Below, piece by piece: positions 24,146 to 33,358 of a stretch of 64,000 nt of DNA. Origin of the DNA: Nitrosopumilus sp. b1. GTDB taxonomy: Archaea > Thermoproteota > Nitrososphaeria > Nitrososphaerales > Nitrosopumilaceae. Under the pieces are notes generated by a model. The model saw only the letters and a list, made by a program, of their open reading frames with translations, had not been told where the DNA came from and did no database searches. Position 1 is the stretch's first letter; each line of letters begins with the position of its first letter. The translations under genes were made by a program, and so were the position numbers. The DNA lies in the NCBI RefSeq assembly GCF_014078545.1, contig NZ_MU078709.1, forward strand, positions 1 through 64,000, in the 5' to 3' direction.

Positions 24146-24508
24146 ATGAAGGTTCTAAACGGAAAGCAGGCTGCAGAAGATTACATGTCAAGTCATACTC
24201 TAGCATTTTCCACACCAGAGTTAACACTGATGAGATTTGCATTTTGGCTAGGAGATACTATTCCAGATCCAGAAAACAAAGAAAAAACGATTCCCAGAGT
24301 GTACACATATGTTGAAGAAAAAGACTTTGAGCCTGTCAACATTATTGATGAAGAGCATTACGAGCCAACTGGTGCAGTAAGAACTTCTGGCATGTATGGA
24401 AATCCAAACAAAGAATCCAGCGGTGGTGGAAAGTTTTGTTCTGATTGTGGTGCAAAAATTTCTGCTTCAGCCAAGTTTTGTCCAGAGTGCGGAAGCACAC
24501 AGGATTAG
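24146..24508 (+). CDS. Protein with C-terminal zinc ribbon
   Basis: 120 residues. The first 90 have no recognised fold and are acidic (MSSHTLAFSTPELTLMRFAF near 14-33). The C terminus is a rubredoxin-like double-CxxC ribbon, FCSDCGAKISASAKFCPECG about 98-117, as in many zinc-ribbon regulators. TTATACATAA lies about 25 nt upstream, so probably leaderless. It converges with 24509-25057, which ends in a similar ribbon (FCTKCG). Function unknown. Confidence 0.75.
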   Translation: MKVLNGKQAAEDYMSSHTLAFSTPELTLMRFAFWLGDTIPDPENKEKTIPRVYTYVEEKDFEPVNIIDEEHYEPTGAVRTSGMYGNPNKESSGGGKFCSDCGAKISASAKFCPECGSTQD

Positions 24509-25057
24509 TTATTGAGCTTTAGTACCACATTTGGTACAGAATTTAGCATTTGGTCTTAGTTGTGCTCCACATGCAGAGCATGCAGGGCCTTTAGGTCTTG
24601 AGACTAGTGATGGATCAGGTGATGGTAGTGTTCCAATGTCACCAAATCCTTGTTTTGCAGAGACAATGCTTGGTGGTGCGCCTGCCGGATTTCCCGCAGT
24701 TCCAACTCTAGCTTGGTTTGCTGCTGCCATTCCGCCAGCCATTCCTCCACCCATCATTCCAGAACCCATTCCGGGCATCAATCCTGGAGATTGTGTTCCG
24801 CCTGGGGCCTTACCACCGGAGATTCTATCAATTGATTTTTTTAATTCCAAGATAACCTTGATTGATAAAAATTCCAAAGCAGAATATGCTACTACGTAAT
24901 CACCAAGTTTTTGAAAGAATTCAGAATCAGATAGTTTTCCATTCTTGTAGAGATTGTTTGCATCAAGAAAACTTTCATAGTAACCTTGAGAATCATTGAA
25001 CAAATTTTCAAGCTTCTCAGTTAACAGGTTAAGTGTATCAACTTCACCAAGTGACAT
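24509..25057 (-). CDS. Coiled protein with Gly/Met-rich linker and C-terminal zinc ribbon
   Basis: 182 residues. Helical N-terminal half (about 1-80: LLTEKLENLFNDSQGYYESF), a low-complexity Gly/Met/Pro/Ala linker about 85-140 (GMGSGMMGGGMAGGMAAANQ), and a C-terminal ribbon ACSACGAQLRPNAKFCTKCG about 158-177. The ribbon matches the one at 24146-24508, transcribed toward it; both stops abut. A protein-interaction role is likely from the layout only. Confidence 0.78.
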   Translation of the reverse strand: MSLGEVDTLNLLTEKLENLFNDSQGYYESFLDANNLYKNGKLSDSEFFQKLGDYVVAYSALEFLSIKVILELKKSIDRISGGKAPGGTQSPGLMPGMGSGMMGGGMAGGMAAANQARVGTAGNPAGAPPSIVSAKQGFGDIGTLPSPDPSLVSRPKGPACSACGAQLRPNAKFCTKCGTKAQ

Positions 25058-25125
25058 GATACAATTCTATGAATTGTATTATTAATTACTTTAGATTAAA
25101 AAAGAATAAAATAAGAAAAAAGGTT

Positions 25126-25458
25126 CTATGCTTTCTCTAGTGCTCTCTCAATCATATTTTTGTATGATTCCTTAGAAGCAGCACCCACTTGTTGACTGAC
25201 TACTTGACCTTTGCTAAATATGGCCAAAGTTGGAATGCTAAAAACATTGTATTTTGATGCCAATTCGTTGGCCTCATCTACATTTACTTTAACAAAATTT
25301 ACTTTGCCTTCGTATTCAGCTGCAAGTTCCTCTACAACTGGACTAACCATTCTACAAGGACCACACCATTCGGCCCAAAAGTCAACAAAGACCGGTAATG
25401 AAGAATTCATGACGTCGGTTTCCCATGTTTTGGTATCAGAAATTTGAGTAATTCCCAT
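25126..25458 (-). CDS. trxA: Thioredoxin
   Basis: 110 residues, standard thioredoxin length. Active site WCGPC with Cys32 and Cys35 (VDFWAEWCGPCRMVSPVVEE), buried FVDFW, and the cis-Pro loop SIPTLAIF about 75-82. Cytosolic dithiol reductant. Monocistronic by spacing; the divergent gene at 25583 carries its own TATA region. Confidence 0.95.
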   Translation of the reverse strand: MGITQISDTKTWETDVMNSSLPVFVDFWAEWCGPCRMVSPVVEELAAEYEGKVNFVKVNVDEANELASKYNVFSIPTLAIFSKGQVVSQQVGAASKESYKNMIERALEKA

Positions 25459-25582
25459 AGCAGTTATGCCTTATTCGAACACACCTAAATATGTTCACCA
25501 GAATTTGTGCGCTTGGAATTGATAACTTTCTAAATATTACTTTGTGAAATATACTTAAATTCCCTTTGAATGAATCTGAATT

Positions 25583-26449
25583 ATGAGTTCTGATCTCCGA
25601 ATAAAGAAATTGAGAGGATCAGGAGGCTACATCATGGCAAGTGTCAATGATGACCAACAAAGAAAAGGGAATCTTGGAGGCCCTGATTTGTTTTTGGCAC
25701 CCATTGGGAGATTAGATTCAGATACAATTTCAAAATATTTTTGCAATACATGTGAGAAAGACTATGAAGGTAGCCCTAGAATTGAATACGAAAATCCAAA
25801 CGAAGAAGTTGCTGAAAATTTAATTTTACTTGAAAAAGGACAATACATCTGTGCTACTTGCGGTTCAACACTAGCAGAGTACAGGGAATTTAGAAAACCA
25901 GATGAGATGACAGATGTTGGTAATGCAAGACCAATGGAGCAATCAAATCCATTTGAATCACCAGAGCAAACATTTACTCCGCCACAAACCACAACAGAGC
26001 CACCCTCATTTACAGAGCCAGAACCAGAACCACAAAGTATTCCAGAACCTCCAATGTCACCACCAGCTCCAAGCTTTTCCACACAACAAAGTGCACCACC
26101 AGCTGTTGAATCTCAACCTGTTGGTTCTGTTAGCTCAATAGTTGGAATGGCAGTATACAATGAAGAAGCAAAGAGAATTGGTACTGCAAAACAAATTGGC
26201 ATTGATTCATCTCAATCACTAGTTTTGGTAATTAGCAATAACGACGGTTCTGATCAAACCATTCCTTGGAGTAATATCAAAAAAGTTGGAGAAATTGTTT
26301 TGGTTGGAACATCCTCTGCTGCAACTCAAGTACCACCCACAGTTGCTCCACAGGTACAGACTTCAAGCGACTCTGGAAAATGTCCTAGTTGCAATTTTGT
26401 TAACAAATCAGGTTCAAAATTCTGTGAAGAATGCGGAACAAAGATCTAG
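25583..26449 (+). CDS. Two-ribbon protein with PRC-like barrel
   Basis: 288 residues. Residues 1-110 are a paralogue of the 103-residue protein at 3076: SGGYIMASVNDDQQRKGNLG and a ribbon YFCNTCEKDYEG plus YICATCGSTLAEYREF. Then a Pro/Glu/Gln-rich linker about 115-175, a PRC-barrel-like segment (VGMAVYNEEAKRIGTAKQIG) about 188-250, and a second ribbon CPSCNFVNKSGSKFCEECGT at the C terminus. It might link ribosome or RNA binding to another partner; that is inference. Confidence 0.8.
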   Translation: MSSDLRIKKLRGSGGYIMASVNDDQQRKGNLGGPDLFLAPIGRLDSDTISKYFCNTCEKDYEGSPRIEYENPNEEVAENLILLEKGQYICATCGSTLAEYREFRKPDEMTDVGNARPMEQSNPFESPEQTFTPPQTTTEPPSFTEPEPEPQSIPEPPMSPPAPSFSTQQSAPPAVESQPVGSVSSIVGMAVYNEEAKRIGTAKQIGIDSSQSLVLVISNNDGSDQTIPWSNIKKVGEIVLVGTSSAATQVPPTVAPQVQTSSDSGKCPSCNFVNKSGSKFCEECGTKI

Positions 26450-26493
26450 TCTATCTTAAGATTTATCTAATGAAAGAATAGGCTGGAATCTAG

Positions 26494-27195
26494 TTGACTG
26501 CAATCTCAATTTCAAAGGGTGTCATCAAAGACATTATCATAGTAGTCGTTGGCGTAATTATAATTTGGATTGGATTGCAGCTAGTATTTGGAACTCAGAA
26601 TCCATTCTATGTGGTATCTAGTGGCAGTATGATTCCAGTTTTGCAGGTGTATGATGTTTTAGTTGTTCAAGGAAACGAGCCGTTTGAAGAAGTTGAGGTT
26701 GGGGACATTATTGTCTTTAATCGTCCATCAGATCATGACAGAGTGATTGTTCACAGGGTAGCTTCAATTATCAATGAGGATCCGCTTACAATTAGAACCA
26801 AAGGAGATGCAAATCCTGCTTCAATACCAGGCACTGACTTTCCAATAACAGAAGAAGAGTACATCGGACAAGTAGCATATGTAATTCCGCAAGTCGGATA
26901 CATTACAAGAATACTACAGCCTCCAATCAACTACATCATTATTGTCATAATCATTGGAGTCATGGTTGCAAAACAATTCTCAAAAAAGAAGAATGAAAAG
27001 GCAAAAGATGCACCAAAAGAAATCGATTCTAAATTTACTGATTTGACTCAGCCAAAGCAAGATATACAGAACTTGGCTGATCTTGATAACATTCCAAAAG
27101 ATTCTGAATACTCTAAAGAGTCAGGGTTAGATTCCAATGAAAAATCAGACGTACCTCAAGACACTAAAGATACAAAATTAGATAAGAAAGAGTAG
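26494..27195 (+). CDS. Signal peptidase I, archaeal Sec11 type
   Basis: 233 residues. TM near 14-33 (IIVVVGVIIIWIGLQLVF); catalytic Ser45 in SSGSMIPVL; general-base His87 in DRVIVHRVASI, the His in place of bacterial Lys that marks ER/archaeal signal peptidases; DxxxxD region FNRPSDHDR; second TM about 148-167; then an acidic/basic hydrophilic tail absent from most family members. Start is TTG immediately after an in-frame TAG, with TTAAGATTTAT about 30 nt upstream. It would process the many secreted proteins in this window. Confidence 0.92.
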   Translation: MTAISISKGVIKDIIIVVVGVIIIWIGLQLVFGTQNPFYVVSSGSMIPVLQVYDVLVVQGNEPFEEVEVGDIIVFNRPSDHDRVIVHRVASIINEDPLTIRTKGDANPASIPGTDFPITEEEYIGQVAYVIPQVGYITRILQPPINYIIIVIIIGVMVAKQFSKKKNEKAKDAPKEIDSKFTDLTQPKQDIQNLADLDNIPKDSEYSKESGLDSNEKSDVPQDTKDTKLDKKE

Positions 27196-27196
27196 A

Positions 27197-28705
27197 TTAA
27201 TTTTCAGAAGGTAGTTTGAACACTCGCTTAAAGTATTCAGACTGTTCTTTTGGTTCCTCAAAGTCATCTTTTATTTTTGCAAGATGTTTTGCCAAGTTTT
27301 TCTTGTATCCAAGCTGCATCTGTCTTGCAATCTGAATTCTCTGAGCTTGTGGTGAGCCTGCACCATGCATTGATTCTGTAAGATATCCTACAGCGTTTCT
27401 ACCCATAGTCATGTTTTCAATTAATCGCAATACTCTCATTCTATTTTCAACATCTACACCTTTTCTTCCTGCAAGATATTTTCGAAGCATTGGTCCGGCC
27501 TCTGGATGTCTAAAATCCTTCTCGGATGGTAGAGTTACAACAAGACCACCTGCAATGTCTTGTGCTAGTCGTCCAATCTCATATGGAAATCTAGTAACGT
27601 TGTGTTTGCAAACTTGTGCAAGCATATCATCATTAAGATAAACACCAGACTTCATTTTTTGTCCCTGATATGAAGATGCGATTCCTGCAGCAAAGATTGA
27701 TTCGTTAAGATGTGTCATTTCAATTAGTTTATCTTTGATATGAGACACCTTTGGAATTCCGTTATAATCTGCTATGGTTGCAGCAGCTCCAATTAAGACA
27801 TCACCTAATCCAGTTTTGCACACATAACTTCTTCTATGATAACAGGTGAATCTCTCCACCAGCATTGAGGCAAATTCGTATTCGCCGTGCATGAATACCT
27901 TATCCCATGGAATAAACACATTATCTAAAATTATCATGGCCTCCTGACCAGCATACATAGAGTTTCCTGCATCAAGATCACCTTCTTCCATACTTCGTGT
28001 ATCACATGACTGTCTTCCATAGATGTATGTGACACCTTCTGCATCTGCTGGAATTGCACCTACAATTGCATAGTCCTTGTCGTTTTCTGTTAGTCTAATT
28101 GTTGGCATCAAGATAATCCAGTGAGAATTAATGCATCCAGTTTGGTGTGCCTTTGCTCCTGTAACGTAAACTCCTTTGTCGTCCTCTTTTACAATATGAA
28201 CAAACATGTCAGGATCAACTTGCTCTGATGGTCCAAGACTTCTATCACCCTTAGGATCAGTCATTGCTCCACCGATTACAAAATTTTCTTCTTGCATCAT
28301 TTTGATAAAATCAACCAATCGCTTGTGATAGTTTGTTCCATGCTTTTCATCAATTTCATATGTTGTAGAGTGTAGAGAGTTGATTGCATCCATTCCTACA
28401 CATCTTTGAAAACATGTTCCAGTGTTTTGTCCAAGCTTTCTTTGCATTTTATTTTGCATTACCAAATCCTGTGCGCTTTCTGCAATGTGTAAAAAGCGGT
28501 TTACACGTTTTCCAGAGATTGATGATTGAGCAGATGCAAGCTCTTCTTCACGAACAGCTAAATCATATGTTTCAGCAAGTGCATTAATGGATGGTCTAAT
28601 CATTGGATGATCTACATAATTCTCAATTAATTCGCCAAACAAGAAAATTTTCAGCTTTCTGCCCCTAAGACTCTGAATGTACTCTTCGCCAGTCCTAATG
28701 CCCAT
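27197..28705 (-). CDS. 4-hydroxybutyryl-CoA dehydratase
   Basis: 502 residues of the 4-hydroxyphenylacetate 3-hydroxylase (flavin) superfamily. The [4Fe-4S] ligands of the Clostridium aminobutyricum enzyme (two Cys four residues apart, then His and Cys) have counterparts: C98 and C102 in GTCFQRCVGMD, H290 and C296 in YHRRSYVCKTG. It converts 4-hydroxybutyryl-CoA to crotonyl-CoA in the 3HP/4HB CO2-fixation cycle. The downstream neighbour on the same strand order is the ADP-forming ligase that makes its substrate; the same pair is adjacent in Nitrosopumilus maritimus (Nmar_0206/0207). Cytosolic, oxygen-sensitive in bacteria. Confidence 0.93.
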   Translation of the reverse strand: MGIRTGEEYIQSLRGRKLKIFLFGELIENYVDHPMIRPSINALAETYDLAVREEELASAQSSISGKRVNRFLHIAESAQDLVMQNKMQRKLGQNTGTCFQRCVGMDAINSLHSTTYEIDEKHGTNYHKRLVDFIKMMQEENFVIGGAMTDPKGDRSLGPSEQVDPDMFVHIVKEDDKGVYVTGAKAHQTGCINSHWIILMPTIRLTENDKDYAIVGAIPADAEGVTYIYGRQSCDTRSMEEGDLDAGNSMYAGQEAMIILDNVFIPWDKVFMHGEYEFASMLVERFTCYHRRSYVCKTGLGDVLIGAAATIADYNGIPKVSHIKDKLIEMTHLNESIFAAGIASSYQGQKMKSGVYLNDDMLAQVCKHNVTRFPYEIGRLAQDIAGGLVVTLPSEKDFRHPEAGPMLRKYLAGRKGVDVENRMRVLRLIENMTMGRNAVGYLTESMHGAGSPQAQRIQIARQMQLGYKKNLAKHLAKIKDDFEEPKEQSEYFKRVFKLPSEN

Positions 28706-28772
28706 CAGAAATATCTCACTCTAAGTTGTATAAATATTCTAAAGATCCAGGCAGGAATGATGTTTTTCTCAT

Positions 28773-30869
28773 CTAAAGTCCTATTCGGACATCAAGGATC
28801 TTGCATCCTTTGCCTTTTTCCATTACCAAGACTGGATTCATGTCAAGCTCCTTTATTTCCTTGAAATCAGTAACAAGTTGGGAGAGTCGTTGAATGCATT
28901 CAGACAGTTTAGCTTTATCAGATGGCTTTTCTCCCCTTACGCCTTCAAGAATCTTTTTCATCTTAATTGAAGAGATCATGTCGTCTGCTTCTTTGTTTGT
29001 TACAGGTGCTAGCTTGAATGTCACATCTTTGAGTACCTCAACATAGATTCCACCCATTCCAAGCATGATTACGGGTCCCATTCCGGGTTCAAGCTTAGAG
29101 CCAATAATCATCTCCTTTCCTCCTTTGACCATTTCGACAATCAAAACGCCTTTGATTTCGGCTTTTTTGTTGTATTTTTTAGCATTTGATACGATTTCCT
29201 TAAAGGCAGACTTTACTTCTTGTTCATTTTTGAGATTAACTTTGACTCCCCCTGCATCTGATTTGTGAATAATTTGTGGTGATGCAATCTTCATTACAAC
29301 AGGATATCCAATCTTTTTTGCATTCTTTACAGCCTCTGCCTCATTTTTTGCAAGAATACTCTTTGGTAAAGGAAAGCCATATGCACGTAAAACCTCTTGG
29401 CCCTCTTCCTCTAGAAGGTTTGGTCGTCCCTCCTTCTTTACATTATCAAAAATTTTCTTTACCTTTTCCTTGTCTGCTTTGAATTTTGTAACAGTACCCA
29501 ATGGAGAGTTTACAGATTTTGAAAAGGTCAACATTGCATTTAGTGCACGAATTGCGCCCTCTGCATAGGTAAAGTATGGAACTCCACCATTTGATAAGAC
29601 TTCACGATTTGTAACTCCTTCATCTAATCCCATCAAGCTGGCAAGCATCGTCTTTTTGTATTTTTTTGACATTGCAACAATTACTTCAGCTAGTTGATCA
29701 TAATCTAGAGTGCCAGATGGAGTACACATTGAAATTACAGAGCCAACTTTTGGGTGAGCTAAGACAAGATCCAACACATGATGGAATCTATTAAAATCAG
29801 CATCACCTACTATGTCAACTGGATTTCGTGAGCTGCCCCAAGGTGGAATTACTGCATCAATTTTTGGCCTAATGTTTTCAATCTTTGCCATCTTGATTCC
29901 CATCTTTGAGCATGCATCTGTAGAGATAATTGCGGGACCACCTGCGTTTGAGACAATAACTAAATCACCTTTTGCGGGAAGTGGTTGCTTTGAGAATGCA
30001 ACAGCATAGTCAAAGAGCTCTTCCATGGTATCAACTCTGAGTGCACCAGATTGTTTTAGTAGTGCATCATAGATTTCATCAGAACCCATCAGTGCACCAG
30101 TATGTGACATTGCAGCTTTTGCACCTTCAGGACTACGACCAGATTTTAAAATTATAATTGGTTTTTTGAGTTTTCTTGTGATATTTCTGCAAACCTTGAG
30201 AAATTGCTGGCCATTTCCCATGTCCTCAAGATACATCACAATAACTTTGGTTTGTTTGTGGTTTGCCAACATGTTTAAGACATCAATTTCGCTCATTGCT
30301 GCCTTGTTACCCATGCTAACTACTGCTGAAAATCCAATGTCTTGCGCACTTGCGTCTTCAACTAGTGCTGCACAAATTGCACCACTTTGGGAAACAAGAG
30401 CAATACTACCTGATTTTGGAGTAACTTTGAGAAAGGTAGAGTTCATCATAGTTTTTGGATCTAAATTCATTACACCAAGACAGTTGGGACCAATAATTTT
30501 GATATCGTATTGTTTTGCAATGTCTTTTAGTCGTTGTTCTAATTTTGCGCCTTCCTCATCTACTTCTTTGAATCCAGCTGTGATTACAATTGCGCCCTTG
30601 ATCTTTTTCTTACCACATTCTTCTAGTACAGTTGGAACAATTGTGTTTTTTGTAACAATAACTGCAAGATCAATTGGTTTTGGTACATCTAAAACTGTCT
30701 TGTATGCTTTTTTGTAAAATACAGTTGGTCTAGTTGGGCTAATTGGAAAAACAGTTCCTTTGAATCCATTCATAATATTAGAAGTAATGGTTCGTCCTAC
30801 ACTTCCTCGTTTATCTGATGCACCAATTATTGCAATTGATTTTGGTGATAGAAAAACAGATTCAGACAT
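28773..30869 (-). CDS. ADP-forming 4-hydroxybutyrate-CoA ligase
   Basis: 698 residues, a fused acyl-CoA synthetase (NDP-forming): CoA-binding Rossmann domain about 1-130 (IAIIGASDKRGSVGRTI), CoA-ligase domains about 145-450 with SQSGAICAAL and the phospho-His motif AAMSHTGALMGSDE, and an ATP-grasp domain about 475-698 (GYPVVMKIASPQIIHKSDAG, PVIMLGMGGIYVEVLKDV). The adjacent dehydratase gene assigns it to 4-hydroxybutyrate; a 3-hydroxypropionate paralogue exists elsewhere in related genomes. Using one ATP to ADP is the energy-saving feature of the thaumarchaeal cycle. Confidence 0.9.
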   Translation of the reverse strand: MSESVFLSPKSIAIIGASDKRGSVGRTITSNIMNGFKGTVFPISPTRPTVFYKKAYKTVLDVPKPIDLAVIVTKNTIVPTVLEECGKKKIKGAIVITAGFKEVDEEGAKLEQRLKDIAKQYDIKIIGPNCLGVMNLDPKTMMNSTFLKVTPKSGSIALVSQSGAICAALVEDASAQDIGFSAVVSMGNKAAMSEIDVLNMLANHKQTKVIVMYLEDMGNGQQFLKVCRNITRKLKKPIIILKSGRSPEGAKAAMSHTGALMGSDEIYDALLKQSGALRVDTMEELFDYAVAFSKQPLPAKGDLVIVSNAGGPAIISTDACSKMGIKMAKIENIRPKIDAVIPPWGSSRNPVDIVGDADFNRFHHVLDLVLAHPKVGSVISMCTPSGTLDYDQLAEVIVAMSKKYKKTMLASLMGLDEGVTNREVLSNGGVPYFTYAEGAIRALNAMLTFSKSVNSPLGTVTKFKADKEKVKKIFDNVKKEGRPNLLEEEGQEVLRAYGFPLPKSILAKNEAEAVKNAKKIGYPVVMKIASPQIIHKSDAGGVKVNLKNEQEVKSAFKEIVSNAKKYNKKAEIKGVLIVEMVKGGKEMIIGSKLEPGMGPVIMLGMGGIYVEVLKDVTFKLAPVTNKEADDMISSIKMKKILEGVRGEKPSDKAKLSECIQRLSQLVTDFKEIKELDMNPVLVMEKGKGCKILDVRIGL

Positions 30870-30924
30870 TAACGAAAATGGATCAAAACAATTTCCATAA
30901 TAAAGTTATTCATCAGAAGCCGAT

Positions 30925-31281
30925 CTAGCTTCCAAGCATTTTGCCAGCTAAGTTTTCTTTCCTTGGAACCCAAGTAATTTTCAGATTAGGAAATCTTCCT
31001 ATTAGCGACCATGCCTCACGGGCCAGCTCCCTAAGCTGCTCATTGTTTATTGCAAATTCATGATTAAGTTGTGATACAGTATTTTTTGAATCACTGAAAA
31101 TTTCAAGAGGTTCCTTGGAATCTACAAATTTTTTTAGAGCTGAAATTATTGCCAAATACTCTGCTTGGTTATTTGTAATGTTAGGTTTTTTTTCATAAAA
31201 TGATTCCCCAGTCTCTTTTACAAAGAATCCATACCCAGATTCAGAGCCTCCGGAACCATCTACATAAACGCTAATTGTCAT
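30925..31281 (-). CDS. RNase HI-like protein lacking the last catalytic Asp
   Basis: 118 residues of RNase H fold. D8 (VYVDGSGG), E41 (NNQAEYLAI) and D64 (IFSDSKN) are present. The C-terminal catalytic Asp, normally in an N-x-x-A-D context, is replaced: the protein reads WVPRKENLAGKMLGS, with Gly where Asp is expected. Activity may be reduced or abolished, or another acid may substitute. Its start overlaps the upstream GtrA-like gene by 11 bp, suggesting coupling. Compact type 1 RNase H of archaea is of this length. Confidence 0.85.
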   Translation of the reverse strand: MTISVYVDGSGGSESGYGFFVKETGESFYEKKPNITNNQAEYLAIISALKKFVDSKEPLEIFSDSKNTVSQLNHEFAINNEQLRELAREAWSLIGRFPNLKITWVPRKENLAGKMLGS

Positions 31282-31723
31282 CCTTATACAACCTAGTCAA
31301 CTTGACACTCAAATTTATTACGATCATGTAAACAATTGTAGAAATTCCCTGTGAAACTATAGATGCAATGTATGGATCATATTCAATAGTTAACAGATAA
31401 TATTGTAAAATCCATCGAACTATGGTGTAGACAACTTCCCCGATTCCTAATGATGAGATAATTTTGATTAGGTCAGACTTTAAGCGAGTTTTATCAGTTT
31501 CTCCTGATTTTAGCTTGTATTTTTTTCTATTATCTAAATAAAATAATCCGCCAAAAACTGAAAAAAACACAGCATAATCGACAATCAAAGTATACGTGGT
31601 GTTAAGATAGTCCTCTTGGCCAGCAAGTAGTTGGGCCACAACTGCAGAAATTGTAATAGATGCGGCAAATGCAATGAGAATGTTTTTGTTTAATCCAAAG
31701 TATTCCTTGTATTTTTGTTTCAT
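31271..31723 (-). CDS. Four-helix membrane protein, GtrA-like
   Basis: 150 residues with four hydrophobic segments (about 13-33, 43-62, 84-106 and 118-140), a basic cytoplasmic loop about 65-82, and the YxxSxxxxY-like pattern near the third helix. The arrangement is like GtrA-type flippase partners, but the match is weak. It overlaps the RNase H-like gene. Confidence 0.7.
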   Translation of the reverse strand: MKQKYKEYFGLNKNILIAFAASITISAVVAQLLAGQEDYLNTTYTLIVDYAVFFSVFGGLFYLDNRKKYKLKSGETDKTRLKSDLIKIISSLGIGEVVYTIVRWILQYYLLTIEYDPYIASIVSQGISTIVYMIVINLSVKLTRLYKDDN

Positions 31724-31758
31724 AGAATTTTGTTATTAATCCAGCAAATAAATCAAGT

Positions 31759-32043
31759 CTAGTCCAATGTAATTTTGAGGAATATTATCAATCCAATAAG
31801 TTCTGCAATACCTACTCCTAACATGTATGGAAATATTTCATGAGAAAATATTTCATCCATTGAAAAGTATGCCATAGAACCAATGATGTTGTGCAGAAAT
31901 AACATACCTGCAACAACAATCAGACCCAACGGTAGCTGTGCCTTTGTTTTAACATACATCTTTCCAAATATTCCAATCAAGATTCCAAGAACGACCATAT
32001 TTGCAATGGACACAATAGAAAGAATAGCTGAGGTAGGCTCCAT
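31759..32043 (-). CDS. Three-helix membrane protein
   Basis: 94 residues: TM helices about 8-27, 38-57 and 71-92, with short charged ends. No family recognised. The gene lies 24 bp downstream of the ArsR-like regulator on the same strand, so a small operon (regulator, membrane protein) is likely. Confidence 0.7.
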   Translation of the reverse strand: MEPTSAILSIVSIANMVVLGILIGIFGKMYVKTKAQLPLGLIVVAGMLFLHNIIGSMAYFSMDEIFSHEIFPYMLGVGIAELIGLIIFLKITLD

Positions 32044-32067
32044 TAGAAAACTTTCGACCTCGTAGAT

Positions 32068-32370
32068 TTATGTACTTTTATCCAATTTCCTTGCAATTTC
32101 CTCAAACGTCTCCATGTTTACTTCTAAAAAAGGAGATACAAAATATGTGATTGCATATTTTTCACCCTCCTTGATTATCATGTTATTTTTTTCTAAAACT
32201 TTGATGTGGTGCTGAATTGCTTTGTAATCTAATCCAAATTCTTTTGCCAGTTGATTCGTATTGGATGGTTGATTTTTCAATGATTGAATAATTTTTAATC
32301 GATTAATTCCGCCTCGAGAGCCTGCAAAGACAAACCACAAAAGACGTTTGGCATGAGGATCATTGGCCAT
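32068..32370 (-). CDS. ArsR-family winged-helix regulator
   Basis: 100 residues, one winged helix: RLLWFVFAGSRGGINRLKII, NTNQLAKEFGLDYKAIQHHI, then VLEKNNMIIKEGEKYAITYF. There is no Cys/His metal site. Followed by a three-helix membrane protein gene 24 bp downstream, which it may regulate together with itself. Confidence 0.85.
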   Translation of the reverse strand: MANDPHAKRLLWFVFAGSRGGINRLKIIQSLKNQPSNTNQLAKEFGLDYKAIQHHIKVLEKNNMIIKEGEKYAITYFVSPFLEVNMETFEEIARKLDKST

Positions 32371-32476
32371 AAATAATTCAAGATTTCTTAAGTGACTCTA
32401 CTAAAAGGTATTTTGGGCTTAATTGATCAAAAAATCCATAGTAAGAATAAATTAATGTGATAACCAATGTAGTATT

Positions 32477-33358
32477 ATGATGCTAAATTATGACTATCCA
32501 TTATACAGACCACCATCTGAAGCAAGATCATTAATCTTTCAAGTAACACTAGGATGTTCTTTTAACGAATGTTCTTTCTGTGACATGTACAGATCAAAAG
32601 AGTATGGCGAACGTCCTTGGGACGAAGTAAAATTAGAAATTGACATGATGGCAAAACAGCTTCCAGATACTCAAAGAATCTTTCTTGCTGATGGGGATGC
32701 ATTAAATCTAGATACGGAATACATGGTCAAAGTTGTAAAATACATCAAAGAAAAATTTCAGAATCTTGAAAGAATATCATGCTATGCAATGCCAATGAAT
32801 ATCTTGAAAAAAACTCCAGAAGAGCTAAAAAGAATTCATGATGCTGGCTTGACGATGTTTTATCTTGGAATTGAGAGTGGCTCTGATGTAATACTAAAAA
32901 AAGTAACAAAGGGTGCAATAGCTAAAACAATAATCAAGGCAGTCAACAAAGCAAAAGATGTAGGATATACAATGTCATGCATGGTAATATTGGGACTGGG
33001 AGGGTCCAAGTACTCAAAAGAACATATTCGAGGAACTGCCGAAGTAATCAGTGCATGCTCTCCAAATTATGTTGGAGCATTAACATTATACTTGGAAAAT
33101 GGAATCAAGAATGAGTTTCTAACAAAGTTTGGTGAGGAGTTTGTTCCAGTATCAGACGGACAAGCACTAGTTGAGCTTGAGGATCTAATTTCTCAGATTG
33201 ATGTTAAAGATGATGTCGTCTTTAGGGCAAATCATGGTTCTAATGCTTATACGATAAAGGGTACGTTCCCACAGGATAAGCAGGATATGCTAGATAAGAT
33301 TTCATGGATGAAGAAACATCCTGAAGTAATTAGACCAAAAGGACTGCGAGGATTTTAG
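32477..33358 (+). CDS. Radical SAM protein with CX4CX2C motif
   Basis: 293 residues. The [4Fe-4S] motif is C-S-F-N-E-C-S-F-C, that is CX4CX2C, instead of the usual CX3CX2C. Other core features: FLADGDAL for SAM binding, YLGIESGSDVILKKVTKG, and VILGLGG. It fits the Elp3/MiaB-NifB-type SMART family of radical SAM proteins annotated in many archaea without a defined reaction. An ATG directly follows the first ATG. The stop is shared by 4 bp with the convergent secreted-protein gene. Confidence 0.88.
   Translation: MMLNYDYPLYRPPSEARSLIFQVTLGCSFNECSFCDMYRSKEYGERPWDEVKLEIDMMAKQLPDTQRIFLADGDALNLDTEYMVKVVKYIKEKFQNLERISCYAMPMNILKKTPEELKRIHDAGLTMFYLGIESGSDVILKKVTKGAIAKTIIKAVNKAKDVGYTMSCMVILGLGGSKYSKEHIRGTAEVISACSPNYVGALTLYLENGIKNEFLTKFGEEFVPVSDGQALVELEDLISQIDVKDDVVFRANHGSNAYTIKGTFPQDKQDMLDKISWMKKHPEVIRPKGLRGF

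Noticed and set aside
30166-30717. Open frame of 183 codons on the + strand within the CoA ligase gene
   Set aside because: It is antisense to a well-supported 698-residue gene and its product has no recognisable domain; an artefact of codon bias.
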